Assembly (NCBI GenBank): GCA_949740445.1
Contig: CATJIF010000077.1
Location: 1-64,000, forward strand
Reading direction: 5' to 3'
DNA length: 64,000 nt
Source: an uncultured Peptostreptococcaceae bacterium
GTDB taxonomy: Bacteria > Bacillota > Clostridia > Peptostreptococcales > Anaerovoracaceae
Below, one piece after another: positions 34,745 through 43,598 of this stretch; the first letter of the stretch is position 1, and each line of letters opens with the position of its first letter. The notes below the pieces were generated by a model. The model worked only from the letters and a program-made list of their open reading frames with translations, did no database searches and was not told the origin of the DNA. The position numbers and the translations under genes were made by a program.

Positions 34745-35508
34745 TTTTTATCCTCCTTCTGACCCGCCTGTTCTTGTCGGGATGCCTCCTGCGTTTGAGA
34801 TTTGACTTCTACATTTAGAATATTTCCGTCCTGAATCGTCACTACTTTATCTGCATAATTGGCAATCGACCGGTCGTGGGTTACTAAAATCAATGTCTGT
34901 CCATGGCTTCTGACCTGATCGACGATCAGGTTCATCACCTCTTTCGTCGTGTTGGTATCCAGATTTCCCGTAGGCTCGTCGGCGAAAATAATTTTCGGCG
35001 TTCCTACAAGGGCTCTTGCGATACCCACGCGCTGCTGCTGTCCGCCCGACATCTGCGTCGGCTTTCGCTTCTCATAGCCGGACAGCCCGACAGCTTTCAT
35101 CATCTGCTTTGCCATTTTCGTTCTCTTCTTCTTGTCTACACCGCGGAAAATCAGCGGCAGGCTGACGTTTTCCTGCGCGGTCAGCATGGGAAGAAGATGG
35201 TACGCCTGAAAAATAAACCCGATATTTTTCTGGCGGAACAACGTAACCCTCTCCTCGTTCAGCTTGTGTATGGGGATATTTCCGATAAAAATTTCCCCCT
35301 TTGTCGGTTTTTCCAGTCCTGCCACCATGTTCAGAAATGTGGATTTGCCCGAACCGGATGTCCCTAAAAAACACACGATCTCTCCCTTGTAGATAGATAA
35401 GCTGACATCGTCCAGAGCCACCACCTTTTCATCGCCCATCCGATACACTTTTCGCACGTGATTGACGCTGATCAAAGGCTTTCCCTTCTCAGGTGTCTCT
35501 TGTTTCAT
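34741..35508 (-). CDS. ABC transporter ATP-binding protein (MacB/LolD type)
   Basis: A 255-residue ATPase. Walker A is FLGTSGSGKST, the signature is [15 protein letters not shown], Walker B is IIFADEPTGNLD, and the His loop is LVTHD. The ADEPTGNLD form is typical of the LolD/MacB/FtsE group. A charged Gln/Lys-rich tail of about 25 residues follows. It is the first gene of the operon; AAAGGGGAAAG lies in front. It overlaps the next gene by 4 nt (ATGA). Confidence 0.92.
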   Translation of the reverse strand: MKQETPEKGKPLISVNHVRKVYRMGDEKVVALDDVSLSIYKGEIVCFLGTSGSGKSTFLNMVAGLEKPTKGEIFIGNIPIHKLNEERVTLFRQKNIGFIFQAYHLLPMLTAQENVSLPLIFRGVDKKKRTKMAKQMMKAVGLSGYEKRKPTQMSGGQQQRVGIARALVGTPKIIFADEPTGNLDTNTTKEVMNLIVDQVRSHGQTLILVTHDRSIANYADKVVTIQDGNILNVEVKSQTQEASRQEQAGQKEDKK

Positions 35509-35591
35509 AGCTTTCCCCTTTTGATACTTCTGTGAATGGATACAATGCGCACGTTCATTTCTTCTGGTCCTTTGAAAGCTCGTACTCTTTT

Positions 35592-35620
35592 ATTGTACTA
35601 CGTTTGTACGGACTGCTCAA
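35592..35620 (-). promoter_or_regulatory. Promoter of the MacB-type ABC operon
   Basis: On the minus strand TTGAGC (35620-35615) and TACAAT (35597-35592) are 17 bp apart. The first start codon is about 84 nt downstream. Confidence 0.65.
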
Positions 35621-35689
35621 TCCTAAGTTCCAGTTTTAAAAAATTCTTCCTCAATTTAGACGGATTTTTTCCGAAAAAAGTTTCGCAAA

Positions 35690-35740
35690 AAGGCAAAACG
35701 CCGCAACACTTTTTTGTTTGCAGCGCTTTACCTTTTGCTT
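35690..35740 (-). terminator. Terminator of the upp-tyrS end of the operon
   Basis: On the minus strand, AAAGGTAAAGCGCTGCAA (starting 35735) pairs imperfectly with TTGCGGCGTTTTGCCTTT (ending about 35691). It directly follows the tyrS stop codon, and a T-rich tract is downstream. Confidence 0.65.
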
Positions 35741-37040
35741 ATTTTACTTCCACACGATGGAAGGTCTTTTTTCCTTTTTTAATCAGAATCGCTTTGTCGT
35801 GGAACATATCCAGCGTTATCCGCAGCTTTGTATCGGTTACTTTTACATCGTCGATGGTAAGGCCGCCCTGCTCAATGGTGCGGAATCCTTCGCCGTTGCT
35901 GGGAACTAATTTCAGTTCTTTCATCAGCGCTACGACACCGAACCCTTCGCCTTCAAAGCGCGATGCTTCCATCACTGTCGTCGGCACGTTGTCCATATTC
36001 CCCGCGCCGGAGAACAATGCGCGCGCGGCGGACTGCGCCTTTTCAGCCTCTTCTTCGCCGTGCACCAGCTTGGTTACTTCGTAGGCCAGAACCTCTTTCG
36101 CCTTGTTGATTTCGGCATCCTTCAGCGCCGACAACTGTTCCACCTCGTCCATGGGCAAGAAGGTCAGCATGCGCAGGCACTTGTTGACATCGGCATCCTC
36201 CACATTTCGCCAGTATTGATAGAACTCGTAAGGCGTCGTCTTTTTGGCATCCAGCCACAATGCCCCCTTCTGCGTCTTTCCCATCTTCTTCCCTTCGCTG
36301 GTGGTCAGAAGCGAGAAGGTCATGCCGTACACCTGCTTTTGCAGCTCCCGGCGCGACAGATCCACACCGCCCAGGATGTTCGACCACTGGTCGTTACCGC
36401 CAAACTGCATTTTGCATTCCAGATCGCGGGCCATGACCATAAAATCGTAGGATTGCATCAGCATGTAGTTGAACTCCAGGAAAGAAAGCCCCTTCTCCAG
36501 CCGCTGCTTAAAGCACTCCGCCCGCAGCATGTTGTTGACCGAAAAGTGGCGGCCGATATCCCGGATAAATTCTACGTAGTTCAGGGGCAGCAGCCAGGTG
36601 GCGTTGTTGACGCAGACGGCCTTTCCAGCCTCTGGCTCTTTATTGGCCCCGCTGCCGCTGTAGGTAAATGCTTCGTCGAACTCGATGAATTTCTCGAACA
36701 GCTTCTTAAACTGGTCGCAGTTGTGCTGGATGGTCTCTGGCGTCATCATCTGCCGCATATCGGTGCGGCCGGAAGGGTCGCCCACCATGGCCGTGCCCCC
36801 GCCGATGAGGACAATGGGCGTATGGCCGTACTTCTGCATCCACATCATTATGATTACCTGCATAAAATGCCCTACGTGCAGGCAGTCCGCTGTCGGGTCA
36901 AAGCCGATGTAAAAGCGGACGCTTTCCTTTCCCAAAAGCTCGCGGATTTCTTCGTCGTGCGTGGTTTGTTCGATAAAGCCCCGTTCCTTCAGCACGTCGT
37001 ATACATTGGTATGTTTGCTTACATGATCGCTGATAAACAT
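35739..37040 (-). CDS. tyrS: Tyrosyl-tRNA synthetase
   Basis: A 433-residue class I synthetase charging tRNA-Tyr. The HIGH motif is HVGH (in [10 protein letters not shown]) and the KMSKS-like motif is KMGKT (in [11 protein letters not shown]). [13 protein letters not shown] N-terminus ([12 protein letters not shown]) and the [10 protein letters not shown] substrate motif are present. A C-terminal S4 RNA-binding domain lies at about 365-430. No T-box leader is seen directly upstream because upp ends 19 nt before it. AGAGGAAA precedes the ATG. Confidence 0.96.
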   Translation of the reverse strand: MFISDHVSKHTNVYDVLKERGFIEQTTHDEEIRELLGKESVRFYIGFDPTADCLHVGHFMQVIIMMWMQKYGHTPIVLIGGGTAMVGDPSGRTDMRQMMTPETIQHNCDQFKKLFEKFIEFDEAFTYSGSGANKEPEAGKAVCVNNATWLLPLNYVEFIRDIGRHFSVNNMLRAECFKQRLEKGLSFLEFNYMLMQSYDFMVMARDLECKMQFGGNDQWSNILGGVDLSRRELQKQVYGMTFSLLTTSEGKKMGKTQKGALWLDAKKTTPYEFYQYWRNVEDADVNKCLRMLTFLPMDEVEQLSALKDAEINKAKEVLAYEVTKLVHGEEEAEKAQSAARALFSGAGNMDNVPTTVMEASRFEGEGFGVVALMKELKLVPSNGEGFRTIEQGGLTIDDVKVTDTKLRITLDMFHDKAILIKKGKKTFHRVEVK

Positions 37041-37059
37041 GATTTTTCCTCTTTCTGTT

Positions 37060-37689
37060 CTATTCTGTCGCGTAAAGCCGGTCTCCGGCGTCGCCCAGGC
37101 CAGGTATGATATAGCTGTGTTCGTTCAGCTCCCTGTCCTTTGCCGCGATGTATATATCCACGTCTGGATGTGCCGTTTGCAGCGCCTGGATTCCCTCTGG
37201 TGCCGCCATCAGGCAGAGAAATGAAATGCGCTTTGCGCCGCTGTTTTTAACGATATCCACAGCAGCCGCAGCAGAACCACCAGTAGCAAGCATGGGATCT
37301 ACGACAAAGATATCCCGCGCTGGCATCTCCTTTGGAAGTTTGCAGTAATACTCCACCGGCTCTTTCGTTTCCGGGTCGCGCGCCAATCCAATATGGCCCA
37401 CCGCTGCGTCGGGAAGCAGCTCCAGCATGCCGTCCAACATGCCCAGACCCGCCCGCAAAATCAGTACAATCGCTGCCTCAGCCCCATCTAACGCCTTTGC
37501 CTTCGTTGTGCAAAGTGGCGTTTCCACCTGGATTTCTTTTACTCTCAGATTCTTTGTCGCTTCATACGCCATCAGCATCGTAATTTCTTTTGCCAGATCG
37601 CGGAATTCCCGCGCTGTCGTCTGTTTTCTGCGCAGCATCGCGATCTTATGCTGAATCAACGGATGATCAAATACATAAATATTGCCCAT
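37060..37689 (-). CDS. upp: Uracil phosphoribosyltransferase
   Basis: A 209-residue salvage enzyme converting uracil and PRPP to [23 protein letters not shown] and the PRPP loop [12 protein letters not shown] are canonical, as are the ARDP...YYCKLP flap and the C-terminal uracil site [14 protein letters not shown]. It lies between rpiB and tyrS on the same strand, the usual Firmicute neighbourhood. Confidence 0.97.
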   Translation of the reverse strand: MGNIYVFDHPLIQHKIAMLRRKQTTAREFRDLAKEITMLMAYEATKNLRVKEIQVETPLCTTKAKALDGAEAAIVLILRAGLGMLDGMLELLPDAAVGHIGLARDPETKEPVEYYCKLPKEMPARDIFVVDPMLATGGSAAAAVDIVKNSGAKRISFLCLMAAPEGIQALQTAHPDVDIYIAAKDRELNEHSYIIPGLGDAGDRLYATE

Positions 37690-37718
37690 GATTTCCTCCC
37701 GAAGCGATCTTCTGCTAT

Positions 37719-38150
37719 CTACATTTCATTGAGCATATCCACGCGGCGCTGGTGACGGCCGCCTTCAAATTCGGTATCTATCCACAAGTCTACCAGACGG
37801 AGGGCCGTCGCTTCGTCCAGCACCCGACCGCCCAGCGCAATGATATTCGCATCGTTGTGCCGCTTTGTCATCTCCGCCATAAATTCGTTTGTTACTACGG
37901 CGGCCCGGATGCCCTTGACTTTGTTCGCAGCAATGGAAATGCCGATGCCCGTTCCGCAGCACACTATGCCGCGTTCCGCGTGCCCGGATGCCACCGCTTC
38001 ACCGCAGGCCCTTCCATAGTCTGGATAATCCACAGATGCCTCGGAATGCGTTCCCAGATCCAAAACCTCGCATCCCCGCTCAGTCAAATGGGCTTTGATT
38101 GCCTCTTTTAACAGAAATCCGCCGTGATCCGCAGCCACTGCAATTTTCAT
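37719..38150 (-). CDS. rpiB: Ribose-5-phosphate isomerase B
   Basis: A 143-residue RpiB/LacAB-family isomerase for ribose 5-phosphate and ribulose 5-phosphate. The N-terminal AVAADHGGFLLKE, the active-site Cys in GIVCCGTGIG and HNDANIIALGGR are all present. It stands 29 nt before upp and 18 nt after the ywlC gene. Confidence 0.95.
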   Translation of the reverse strand: MKIAVAADHGGFLLKEAIKAHLTERGCEVLDLGTHSEASVDYPDYGRACGEAVASGHAERGIVCCGTGIGISIAANKVKGIRAAVVTNEFMAEMTKRHNDANIIALGGRVLDEATALRLVDLWIDTEFEGGRHQRRVDMLNEM

Positions 38151-38168
38151 AACGTACCTCCCTGTCGC

Positions 38169-39254
38169 CTATTTCAAAAAACTCCCGTCGTCCGCCACCT
38201 GCAGCACCTGGTATCCGGCGGACTTCAGCATGCGGTTCATCACGGCAAAGCCGATGGAATCCGAACCCTGCACCGCACCGGCCGCGATAAACTCTATCCC
38301 TTCCTCGTCGCAGCGCCGCAGCTGCGCAAACAGCGTGCGTGCCGTTTCTTTCGGGTCGCCGTCGGAAAACAAAAGCGCTACCGCCCTGCGGCCCTCCGCC
38401 TCTTTTTCTCTCACCAGCGCCTGCGCCCCGCGGCGCACCGCCGCTACACTGCCCTGCAACACCACCATTTCCGCCTTCGGTGCATAGTGTTTGTATTTCA
38501 TGCCCGGCGCTTTGGGCGGCGGACTGTGATCGGAAACATCCCGGGGACGGTTGACAAACAGCGCAGGGTCCATCTCCACTTTTCCGCCCGTTACCTCCGC
38601 AATCTGCTCCGGCGTAATCCAGCCAGGGCGCAGAATCACCGGCACCTGCCCTGTCATATCCAGCACTGTAGATTCGATGCCCACGCGGCAATCCTCGCCC
38701 TGGAGGATGGCGTCGATGCGTCCGTCCAGATCCCGCAGAACATGCTCCCAGCTGGTGGGACTTGGCCCTCCGGAGCGGTTGGCGCTGGGGCCCGCCAGGC
38801 ATTTTCCGGATCTGCGTATCAGCGCCAGCGTCGCCGCATCGTCCGGCATGCGCACAGCGACTGTGGAAAGGCCGCCGGTAGTGCTTTCCGGCACCTGCGC
38901 TTTCTTTTCAAAAATCATGGTCAGCGGTCCCGGCCAGAAAGCCTGCATCAACCGCTGCGCTGCCTCCGGCACCCGCTCTGTTAAAAGAGCCAGCTGTGCT
39001 TCATCGGCAATATGGACGATCAGGGGGTTGTCCGACGGACGGCCCTTGGCCGCATAGATGGCTTTTGCCGCCTGCGGATTCAGGGCGTCGCCGCCCAGCC
39101 CGTACACCGTTTCCGTGGGAAACGCCACAAGCCCGCCGCTTTGCAATATCTCGGCCGCAACGGCAACCGCTTGCTCTGCGCGCTGCTGCGCCTCCTGCTG
39201 CTGCTTAAGCGAGCCTGCGCCGGAAATCCTGGCGTCCAACAATTTCGTTTTCAT
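38169..39254 (-). CDS. ywlC: Threonylcarbamoyl-AMP synthase (long, Sua5-type)
   Basis: A 361-residue enzyme making threonylcarbamoyl-AMP for t6A37 of ANN-decoding tRNAs. The N-terminal YrdC domain (about 25-215) has AFPTETVYGLGGDA, KGRPSDNPLIVHI and the LAGPSANRSGGPSPT nucleotide loop. A linker with HYAPKAEM leads to the C-terminal Sua5 domain. Length equals B. subtilis YwlC rather than the short TsaC. The start at 39254 (MKTKLLD) is taken; ATG 39275 is possible, and neither has a strong ribosome site. It follows prfA in the standard order. Confidence 0.92.
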   Translation of the reverse strand: MKTKLLDARISGAGSLKQQQEAQQRAEQAVAVAAEILQSGGLVAFPTETVYGLGGDALNPQAAKAIYAAKGRPSDNPLIVHIADEAQLALLTERVPEAAQRLMQAFWPGPLTMIFEKKAQVPESTTGGLSTVAVRMPDDAATLALIRRSGKCLAGPSANRSGGPSPTSWEHVLRDLDGRIDAILQGEDCRVGIESTVLDMTGQVPVILRPGWITPEQIAEVTGGKVEMDPALFVNRPRDVSDHSPPPKAPGMKYKHYAPKAEMVVLQGSVAAVRRGAQALVREKEAEGRRAVALLFSDGDPKETARTLFAQLRRCDEEGIEFIAAGAVQGSDSIGFAVMNRMLKSAGYQVLQVADDGSFLK

Positions 39255-39358
39255 AACTACTATCTTCTTTCTCATTCAGAACGCTGCCGCTTTGCAAAGA
39301 TCCTCCGACTTAGACAGGCTGCATCTGCAGCGCCGCGGGCCGGAGTTTTAGCAAACGC

Positions 39359-40426
39359 TTAAAAGTTCTTCATCTTCTCCGCCTGCTCTGCAGTGATGAG
39401 CGCATCTACGATTTCGTCGATTTCGCCGTCCAAAAAACCGTCCAGCTTGTAAATCGTCATGCCGATTCTGTGGTCGGAAACCCTCCCTTGAGGAAAATTG
39501 TAGGTGCGTATGCGTTCGCTTCTGTCGCCACTGCCCACCTGGCTCTGCCGGGCTGCTGCCTGCTCGTCGTGCTGTTCTTTCAACTTCATGTCGTACAGCC
39601 GGGAACGCAGCACCTTAAACGCCTTGTCTTTATTTTTAATCTGCGATTTTTCGTCCTGGCAGGTAACGACAAGTCCGGTGGGAATGTGCGTCAGGCGGAC
39701 GGCGGAATCCGTGGTGTTTACGCACTGGCCGCCGTTTCCGGAGGAACGGTAGACGTCCACGCGCACATCGTTTGGATTGATTTCTACCTCTACGTCGTCC
39801 ACTTCTGGCAGCACCGCGATGGTTGCCGCCGAGGTGTGGATTCTGCCGCTGGATTCGGTTTCGGGAACGCGCTGCACGCGGTGTACGCCGCTTTCGAATT
39901 TCAGGCGCGAATAAGCGCCCCTTCCCTTAATCATAACGACAGCTTCCTTTACGCCACCGATGCCGGTGTCGTTCATGTCCATGATTTCGGTTTTCCAGCC
40001 GCGGCGTTCTGCATAACGCATATACATGCGCAGCAGGTCGGCACCGAAGAGCGCTGCCTCGTCGCCGCCGGTTCCGGCCCGCACCTCTAAGATAACGTTT
40101 CTCTCATCGTTGGGGTCTTTGGGAATTAGCAGCACCTTCAATTCCTGACTGAAAGTTTCGATTTTATCCTCCAATTCGGAAATCTCCATTTTTGCGATTT
40201 CCTTCATTTCCTCATCAGAGCCGCTTTCTGCGAGCAGTTCCTTTGCCCCGGCCAGATCCTCTGTCGCCTTTTTATACTCTCTGTATTTGTTGACAATGGG
40301 CTCCATTTCCCCCATCTCCCGGACATGTTTTTGCCAGACCGTCTGGTTGCTGATTACTTCGGGATCGGAGACCAAAAGGCTCAGCTCTTCGTACTTTTCC
40401 AAAATAAAGTCTAATTTACCAAACAT
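39359..40426 (-). CDS. prfA: Peptide chain release factor 1
   Basis: A 355-residue RF1 that reads UAA and UAG. The GGQ peptidyl-hydrolysis loop is in [17 protein letters not shown]. The start at ATG 40426 ([11 protein letters not shown]) is preferred; a GTG at 40438 touches the AGGAG site and is too close. The usual partner prmC, which methylates the GGQ glutamine, is not between rpmE and ywlC here. Confidence 0.96.
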   Translation of the reverse strand: MFGKLDFILEKYEELSLLVSDPEVISNQTVWQKHVREMGEMEPIVNKYREYKKATEDLAGAKELLAESGSDEEMKEIAKMEISELEDKIETFSQELKVLLIPKDPNDERNVILEVRAGTGGDEAALFGADLLRMYMRYAERRGWKTEIMDMNDTGIGGVKEAVVMIKGRGAYSRLKFESGVHRVQRVPETESSGRIHTSAATIAVLPEVDDVEVEINPNDVRVDVYRSSGNGGQCVNTTDSAVRLTHIPTGLVVTCQDEKSQIKNKDKAFKVLRSRLYDMKLKEQHDEQAAARQSQVGSGDRSERIRTYNFPQGRVSDHRIGMTIYKLDGFLDGEIDEIVDALITAEQAEKMKNF

Positions 40427-40558
40427 CGCTTTCTTCACTCCTGTTATGATGCGCGGCTCCGCACCGGAACTTGCCCCCGAATCGGCAAAGCCGCATATGC
40501 CCGTTTCTTTCGAGGGGATTGATTGTTAATAGTTTATTTTACCACGGATGTGCCCGAA

Positions 40559-40590
40559 AAAAAACCGGAAATTGACATTTCCGGTTCATT
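40559..40590 (-). terminator. Terminator after rpmE
   Basis: AACCGGAAAT (40563-40572) pairs perfectly with ATTTCCGGTT (40577-40586), a 4-nt loop. On the minus strand a run of eight T follows. It lies between rpmE and prfA, so much of prfA-tyrS expression must come from read-through or another promoter. Confidence 0.85.
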
Positions 40591-40597
40591 TTCATTA

Positions 40598-40798
40598 CTA
40601 TTCCATGTTGAACTTTTTCTTGAACTTCTCTACGCGACCGCCGCGGTTGATAAACTTCTGCTGACCTGTGAAGAACGGGTGGCAGGCAGAGCATACGTCC
40701 AATCGGATTTCTTCCTTCGTGGATTTCGTAACAAAAGTGTTTCCGCAAGCGCAAGTGACCTTGCATTCCTTATAATCCGGATGAATTCCCTGTTTCAT
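40598..40798 (-). CDS. rpmE: Ribosomal protein L31, zinc type
   Basis: A 66-residue large-subunit protein. [20 protein letters not shown] is the family start, and the four zinc cysteines lie in TCACG and CSAC, so it is the C+ form. GAGGTG lies before ATG 40798; an upstream frame to 40852 has no support. Confidence 0.96.
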   Translation of the reverse strand: MKQGIHPDYKECKVTCACGNTFVTKSTKEEIRLDVCSACHPFFTGQQKFINRGGRVEKFKKKFNME

Positions 40799-40903
40799 TC
40801 TTTTCACCTCTTTCCTTTTTGGCAATCTCATGTATCTCGATTCCGAGGACAAAATTGCCGCGGAACTCAGTTGACTGTCATTCGCCTAAACGATAGCTAT
40901 TAA

Positions 40904-40932
40904 ATGATAGCATATCGACTATGCAAGTGCAA
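40904..40932 (-). promoter_or_regulatory. Candidate promoter of rpmE
   Basis: On the minus strand TTGCAC (40932-40927) and TATCAT (40909-40904) are 17 bp apart. The -35 match is weak and the -10 good. The rest of the 390-nt gap to the malic enzyme gene (40799-41190) is AT-rich; apart from this and the hairpin at 41096 I see nothing in it. Confidence 0.45.
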
Positions 40933-41095
40933 GTCCTTTTTTGCAAATCCGCATATTTTTTATTTTCCGCTCTGGGCTGCATTTCAACCATACCCTGCCG
41001 GTATCAGGTTATCGGAAATAGCTATTGGTAATTGAAACAAGGTATTTTCTTTTTCTCCTGTTTGGATGTATGATAGGGGAAAGAACAGGAGTTAT

Positions 41096-41137
41096 CCCGG
41101 GGCTGCGAAGGCGCATATGCGCCTTCACAGTCCTGGG
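41096..41137 (+). promoter_or_regulatory. Long leader hairpin upstream of the malic enzyme gene
   Basis: A perfect 20-bp palindrome (41107-41126, centred on CATATG) is extended by CCCGGGGCTG (41096-41105) pairing with CAGTCCTGGG (41128-41137), allowing two G-U pairs and one internal mismatch. No T-run follows. In RNA it gives a stem of about 18-19 bp closed by a four-base loop, 53 nt before the start codon. It could be an attenuator, a stabilising 5' structure or a protein-binding site. Confidence 0.5.
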
Positions 41138-41190
41138 AAAGGCACAAAACCGCCGTTTTAAAATATCAGTTTAACAGGAGGTCCCCTCAT

Positions 41191-42363
41191 ATGAACATTC
41201 AGGAAGAATCGCTGCAGCTTCACGAAACGCTGAAAGGAAAAATTGAAGTCGTAGGAAAAGCACCGGTAGACAGCGCCAAGGCCCTGTCTCTGGCCTATAC
41301 GCCCGGCGTGGCGGAACCCTGCCGCCACATTCATCAAAATAAGAACGATGTTTATAAATACACATCCAAAGGAAATCTGGTCGCTGTCGTTACTGACGGC
41401 TCTGCTGTTTTGGGGCTGGGCAATATCGGGCCGGAAGCCGGTATGCCCGTCATGGAGGGCAAGGCCGTTTTATTCAAGGAATTTGCCAATGTGGATGCCT
41501 TCCCCATCTGCGTCGCTTCACAGGATGTAGAGGATATCGTGCACACGGTAAAAATGATCGCCCCTACCTTCGGCGGCATCAATCTCGAGGATATTGCCTC
41601 TCCCCGCTGCGCGGAGGTGGAGCGCCGGCTGAAGGCAGAGCTCGATATCCCCGTATTTCACGACGACCAGCACGGTACCGCTGTAGTGGTTACCGCCGGC
41701 CTCATCAATGCCCTGCGCGTGGTGGGAAAGGAATGGAACGATGTGACTGTCGCCATGAGCGGCGCAGGTGCCGCCGGCTCTGCCATCGCCAGAATGCTTC
41801 TGAACATGGGCGTAAAGGACATTTTCTGCTGCAACAGCAGGGGAATCCTCAACCGCAACGAAACTTATTCCAACTGGGTGCACCAGGAAATCGCCGGCCT
41901 GACGAATAAAGAAGGTCGTACCGGCACACTGGCTGACGCCATGAAGGGTGCGGACATCTTTGTCGGCGTATCCGTAAAGGACCTGGTAACCCCCGACATG
42001 GTGCGCAGCATGGCCCGCGATGCTATCGTTATGCCCATGGCCAATCCCGACCCGGAAATCCAGCCCGATGTAGCGAAGGCTGCCGGCGCGAGAGTCATCG
42101 GTACCGGCCGCTCGGACTATCCCAACCAGATCAATAATGTATTGGCCTTCCCCGGTATCTTCCGCGGCGCTCTCGATGCCAAGGCCAGCGACATCAACGA
42201 AGAAATGAAGGTGGCTGCAGCAAAAGCCATCGCCTCTCTCGTCTCCGACGCTGAGCTGTCCGAGGAGTACATCATCGTTCCTCCCTTCGATGTGCGCGTG
42301 GGCGAAACGGTGGCAAAGGCCGTATACCAGGCAGCTGTCGATTCCGGCGTGGCACGGATTTAG
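41191..42363 (+). CDS. Malic enzyme (NAD(P)-dependent, oxaloacetate-decarboxylating)
   Basis: A 390-residue short bacterial malic enzyme converting malate to pyruvate and CO2. The N-terminal SLAYTPGVAEPC with tyrosine, the metal site VFHDDQHGTA, and the dinucleotide fold VAMSGAGAAGSAIA are present, as is VMPMANPDPEI. The lack of the C-terminal phosphotransacetylase-like domain makes it the YtsJ/short type. Cofactor choice is not certain from sequence. CAGGAGG lies 8 nt upstream. Monocistronic, with a terminator after it. Confidence 0.93.
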   Translation: MNIQEESLQLHETLKGKIEVVGKAPVDSAKALSLAYTPGVAEPCRHIHQNKNDVYKYTSKGNLVAVVTDGSAVLGLGNIGPEAGMPVMEGKAVLFKEFANVDAFPICVASQDVEDIVHTVKMIAPTFGGINLEDIASPRCAEVERRLKAELDIPVFHDDQHGTAVVVTAGLINALRVVGKEWNDVTVAMSGAGAAGSAIARMLLNMGVKDIFCCNSRGILNRNETYSNWVHQEIAGLTNKEGRTGTLADAMKGADIFVGVSVKDLVTPDMVRSMARDAIVMPMANPDPEIQPDVAKAAGARVIGTGRSDYPNQINNVLAFPGIFRGALDAKASDINEEMKVAAAKAIASLVSDAELSEEYIIVPPFDVRVGETVAKAVYQAAVDSGVARI

Positions 42364-42397
42364 GTGGATTTAATGGACTGAAGCAGGCTCAAATAAA

Positions 42398-42443
42398 AAC
42401 AGCGGGGCATCGCACTGCAAAGCGACGGCCCGCTGCTTTTTTG
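42398..42443 (+). terminator. Terminator of the malic enzyme gene
   Basis: CAGCGGG (42400-42406) pairs with CCCGCTG (42429-42435) with further inner pairing, followed by CTTTTTT. It may also serve the leftward mrp gene. Confidence 0.85.
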
Positions 42444-42504
42444 TTTATCCTTTATCTTATTTGAAGGCACCCCGCACCTGCCGATGCCACAATCGCCGCC
42501 ACGG

Positions 42505-43332
42505 CTACTGCACGGCCCTGGCAATCTGACTGTATGCCTCATTCATAAAATCGCCTGCAAACTGTTCGATCTGCCCCGCATCGCAGGCTGCTGCCAGTTT
42601 CGGGTCCATGGGGACCTTCGCCAGAACCTTCAGCCCGTATTTCGCTGCCACCTCGTCTACATGGCTTTCACCGAAGACGCTGATTTTCTTTCCACAGTCA
42701 GGGCAGGAAATATAGCTCATGTTCTCGACCACACCCAGGATGGGGATATTCATCATCTTCGCCATATTGACAGCCTTTCCGACGATCATGCCCACCAGCT
42801 CCTGCGGCGAGGTAACGACGACGATTCCGTCCACCGGAAGCGACTGAAATACCGTCAGGGGCACATCGCCTGTTCCCGGCGGCATATCGACAAACATGTA
42901 ATCCACATCCCAGATCACATCGGTCCAGAACTGCTTTACGCTGCCTGCGATCACAGGCCCTCTCCACACCACAGGTGCATCGTCGTCATCCAGCAGCAGG
43001 TTGATAGAAACGATGTCGATTCCCGTTTTGCTGGCGCTGGGATAGGCACCGCGGCTGTCAGCGGTCAGCTTTTCCGTTACGCCGAACATGCGCGGAATGG
43101 ACGGCCCCGTGATATCTGCATCTAAAATGCCCACCTTATTTCCCTGCCGGGAGGCCAGCACAGCCAGCATGCCGGTAATCAGCGATTTTCCAACGCCGCC
43201 CTTGCCGCTGACAACGCCGATGACCTTGCCGATGCGGCTCTTTTCGTGAGGCTTTTCCTGAAAGCTTTTCGGATCTCTTTCGCTGCAGTTTTCGCCGCAA
43301 CTTCCACAGTCGTGATTGCAATTTTCGCTCAT
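42505..43332 (-). CDS. Mrp/NBP35-type iron-sulfur carrier ATPase
   Basis: A 275-residue P-loop ATPase that carries and delivers [4Fe-4S] clusters. The N-terminus is Cys-rich (CNHDCGSCGENC), as in Nbp35-like members. The deviant Walker A is SGKGGVGKSLITG, then DADITGPSIPRMFG and DMPPGTGD. The bridging-cluster CPDC motif (SYISCPDCGKK) is near residue 210. GGAGTT lies before the ATG. The downstream gap of 43333-43598 (266 nt) to apbE shows no clear feature. Confidence 0.92.
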   Translation of the reverse strand: MSENCNHDCGSCGENCSERDPKSFQEKPHEKSRIGKVIGVVSGKGGVGKSLITGMLAVLASRQGNKVGILDADITGPSIPRMFGVTEKLTADSRGAYPSASKTGIDIVSINLLLDDDDAPVVWRGPVIAGSVKQFWTDVIWDVDYMFVDMPPGTGDVPLTVFQSLPVDGIVVVTSPQELVGMIVGKAVNMAKMMNIPILGVVENMSYISCPDCGKKISVFGESHVDEVAAKYGLKVLAKVPMDPKLAAACDAGQIEQFAGDFMNEAYSQIARAVQ

Positions 43333-43598
43333 AGTAAACTCCTTTATTTTCTGTCTTCATCCGGCAATCGCCCTGCCAGGCATACCAGATGCGTTCTGCG
43401 CATCTTCTGTTCTTTTGCGCCGGACGGAAGAAATGTCCTATCGAATACCCTAACGCGCCGCCCGCGTTTTGTCAAGCCCCGACACCTGCGCGCGATGCAC
43501 CTGGCGCATGCCCTTGCATCGCTTCTTCACTCACCACACAATTCTGCGTCTGCCGTGCCAGCTGCTCACTGCATGCGCATGGCTTTTGCCGCCGCTGC

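Noticed and set aside
37041..37059. T-box leader for tyrS
   Set aside because: Only 19 nt separate upp and tyrS, too short for a T-box, and no UGGNACCGCG element is seen.
36060..37109. 349-codon plus-strand frame opposite tyrS
   Set aside because: It is a shadow of the tyrS frame. The His/Gln-rich text has no domain and no ribosome site.
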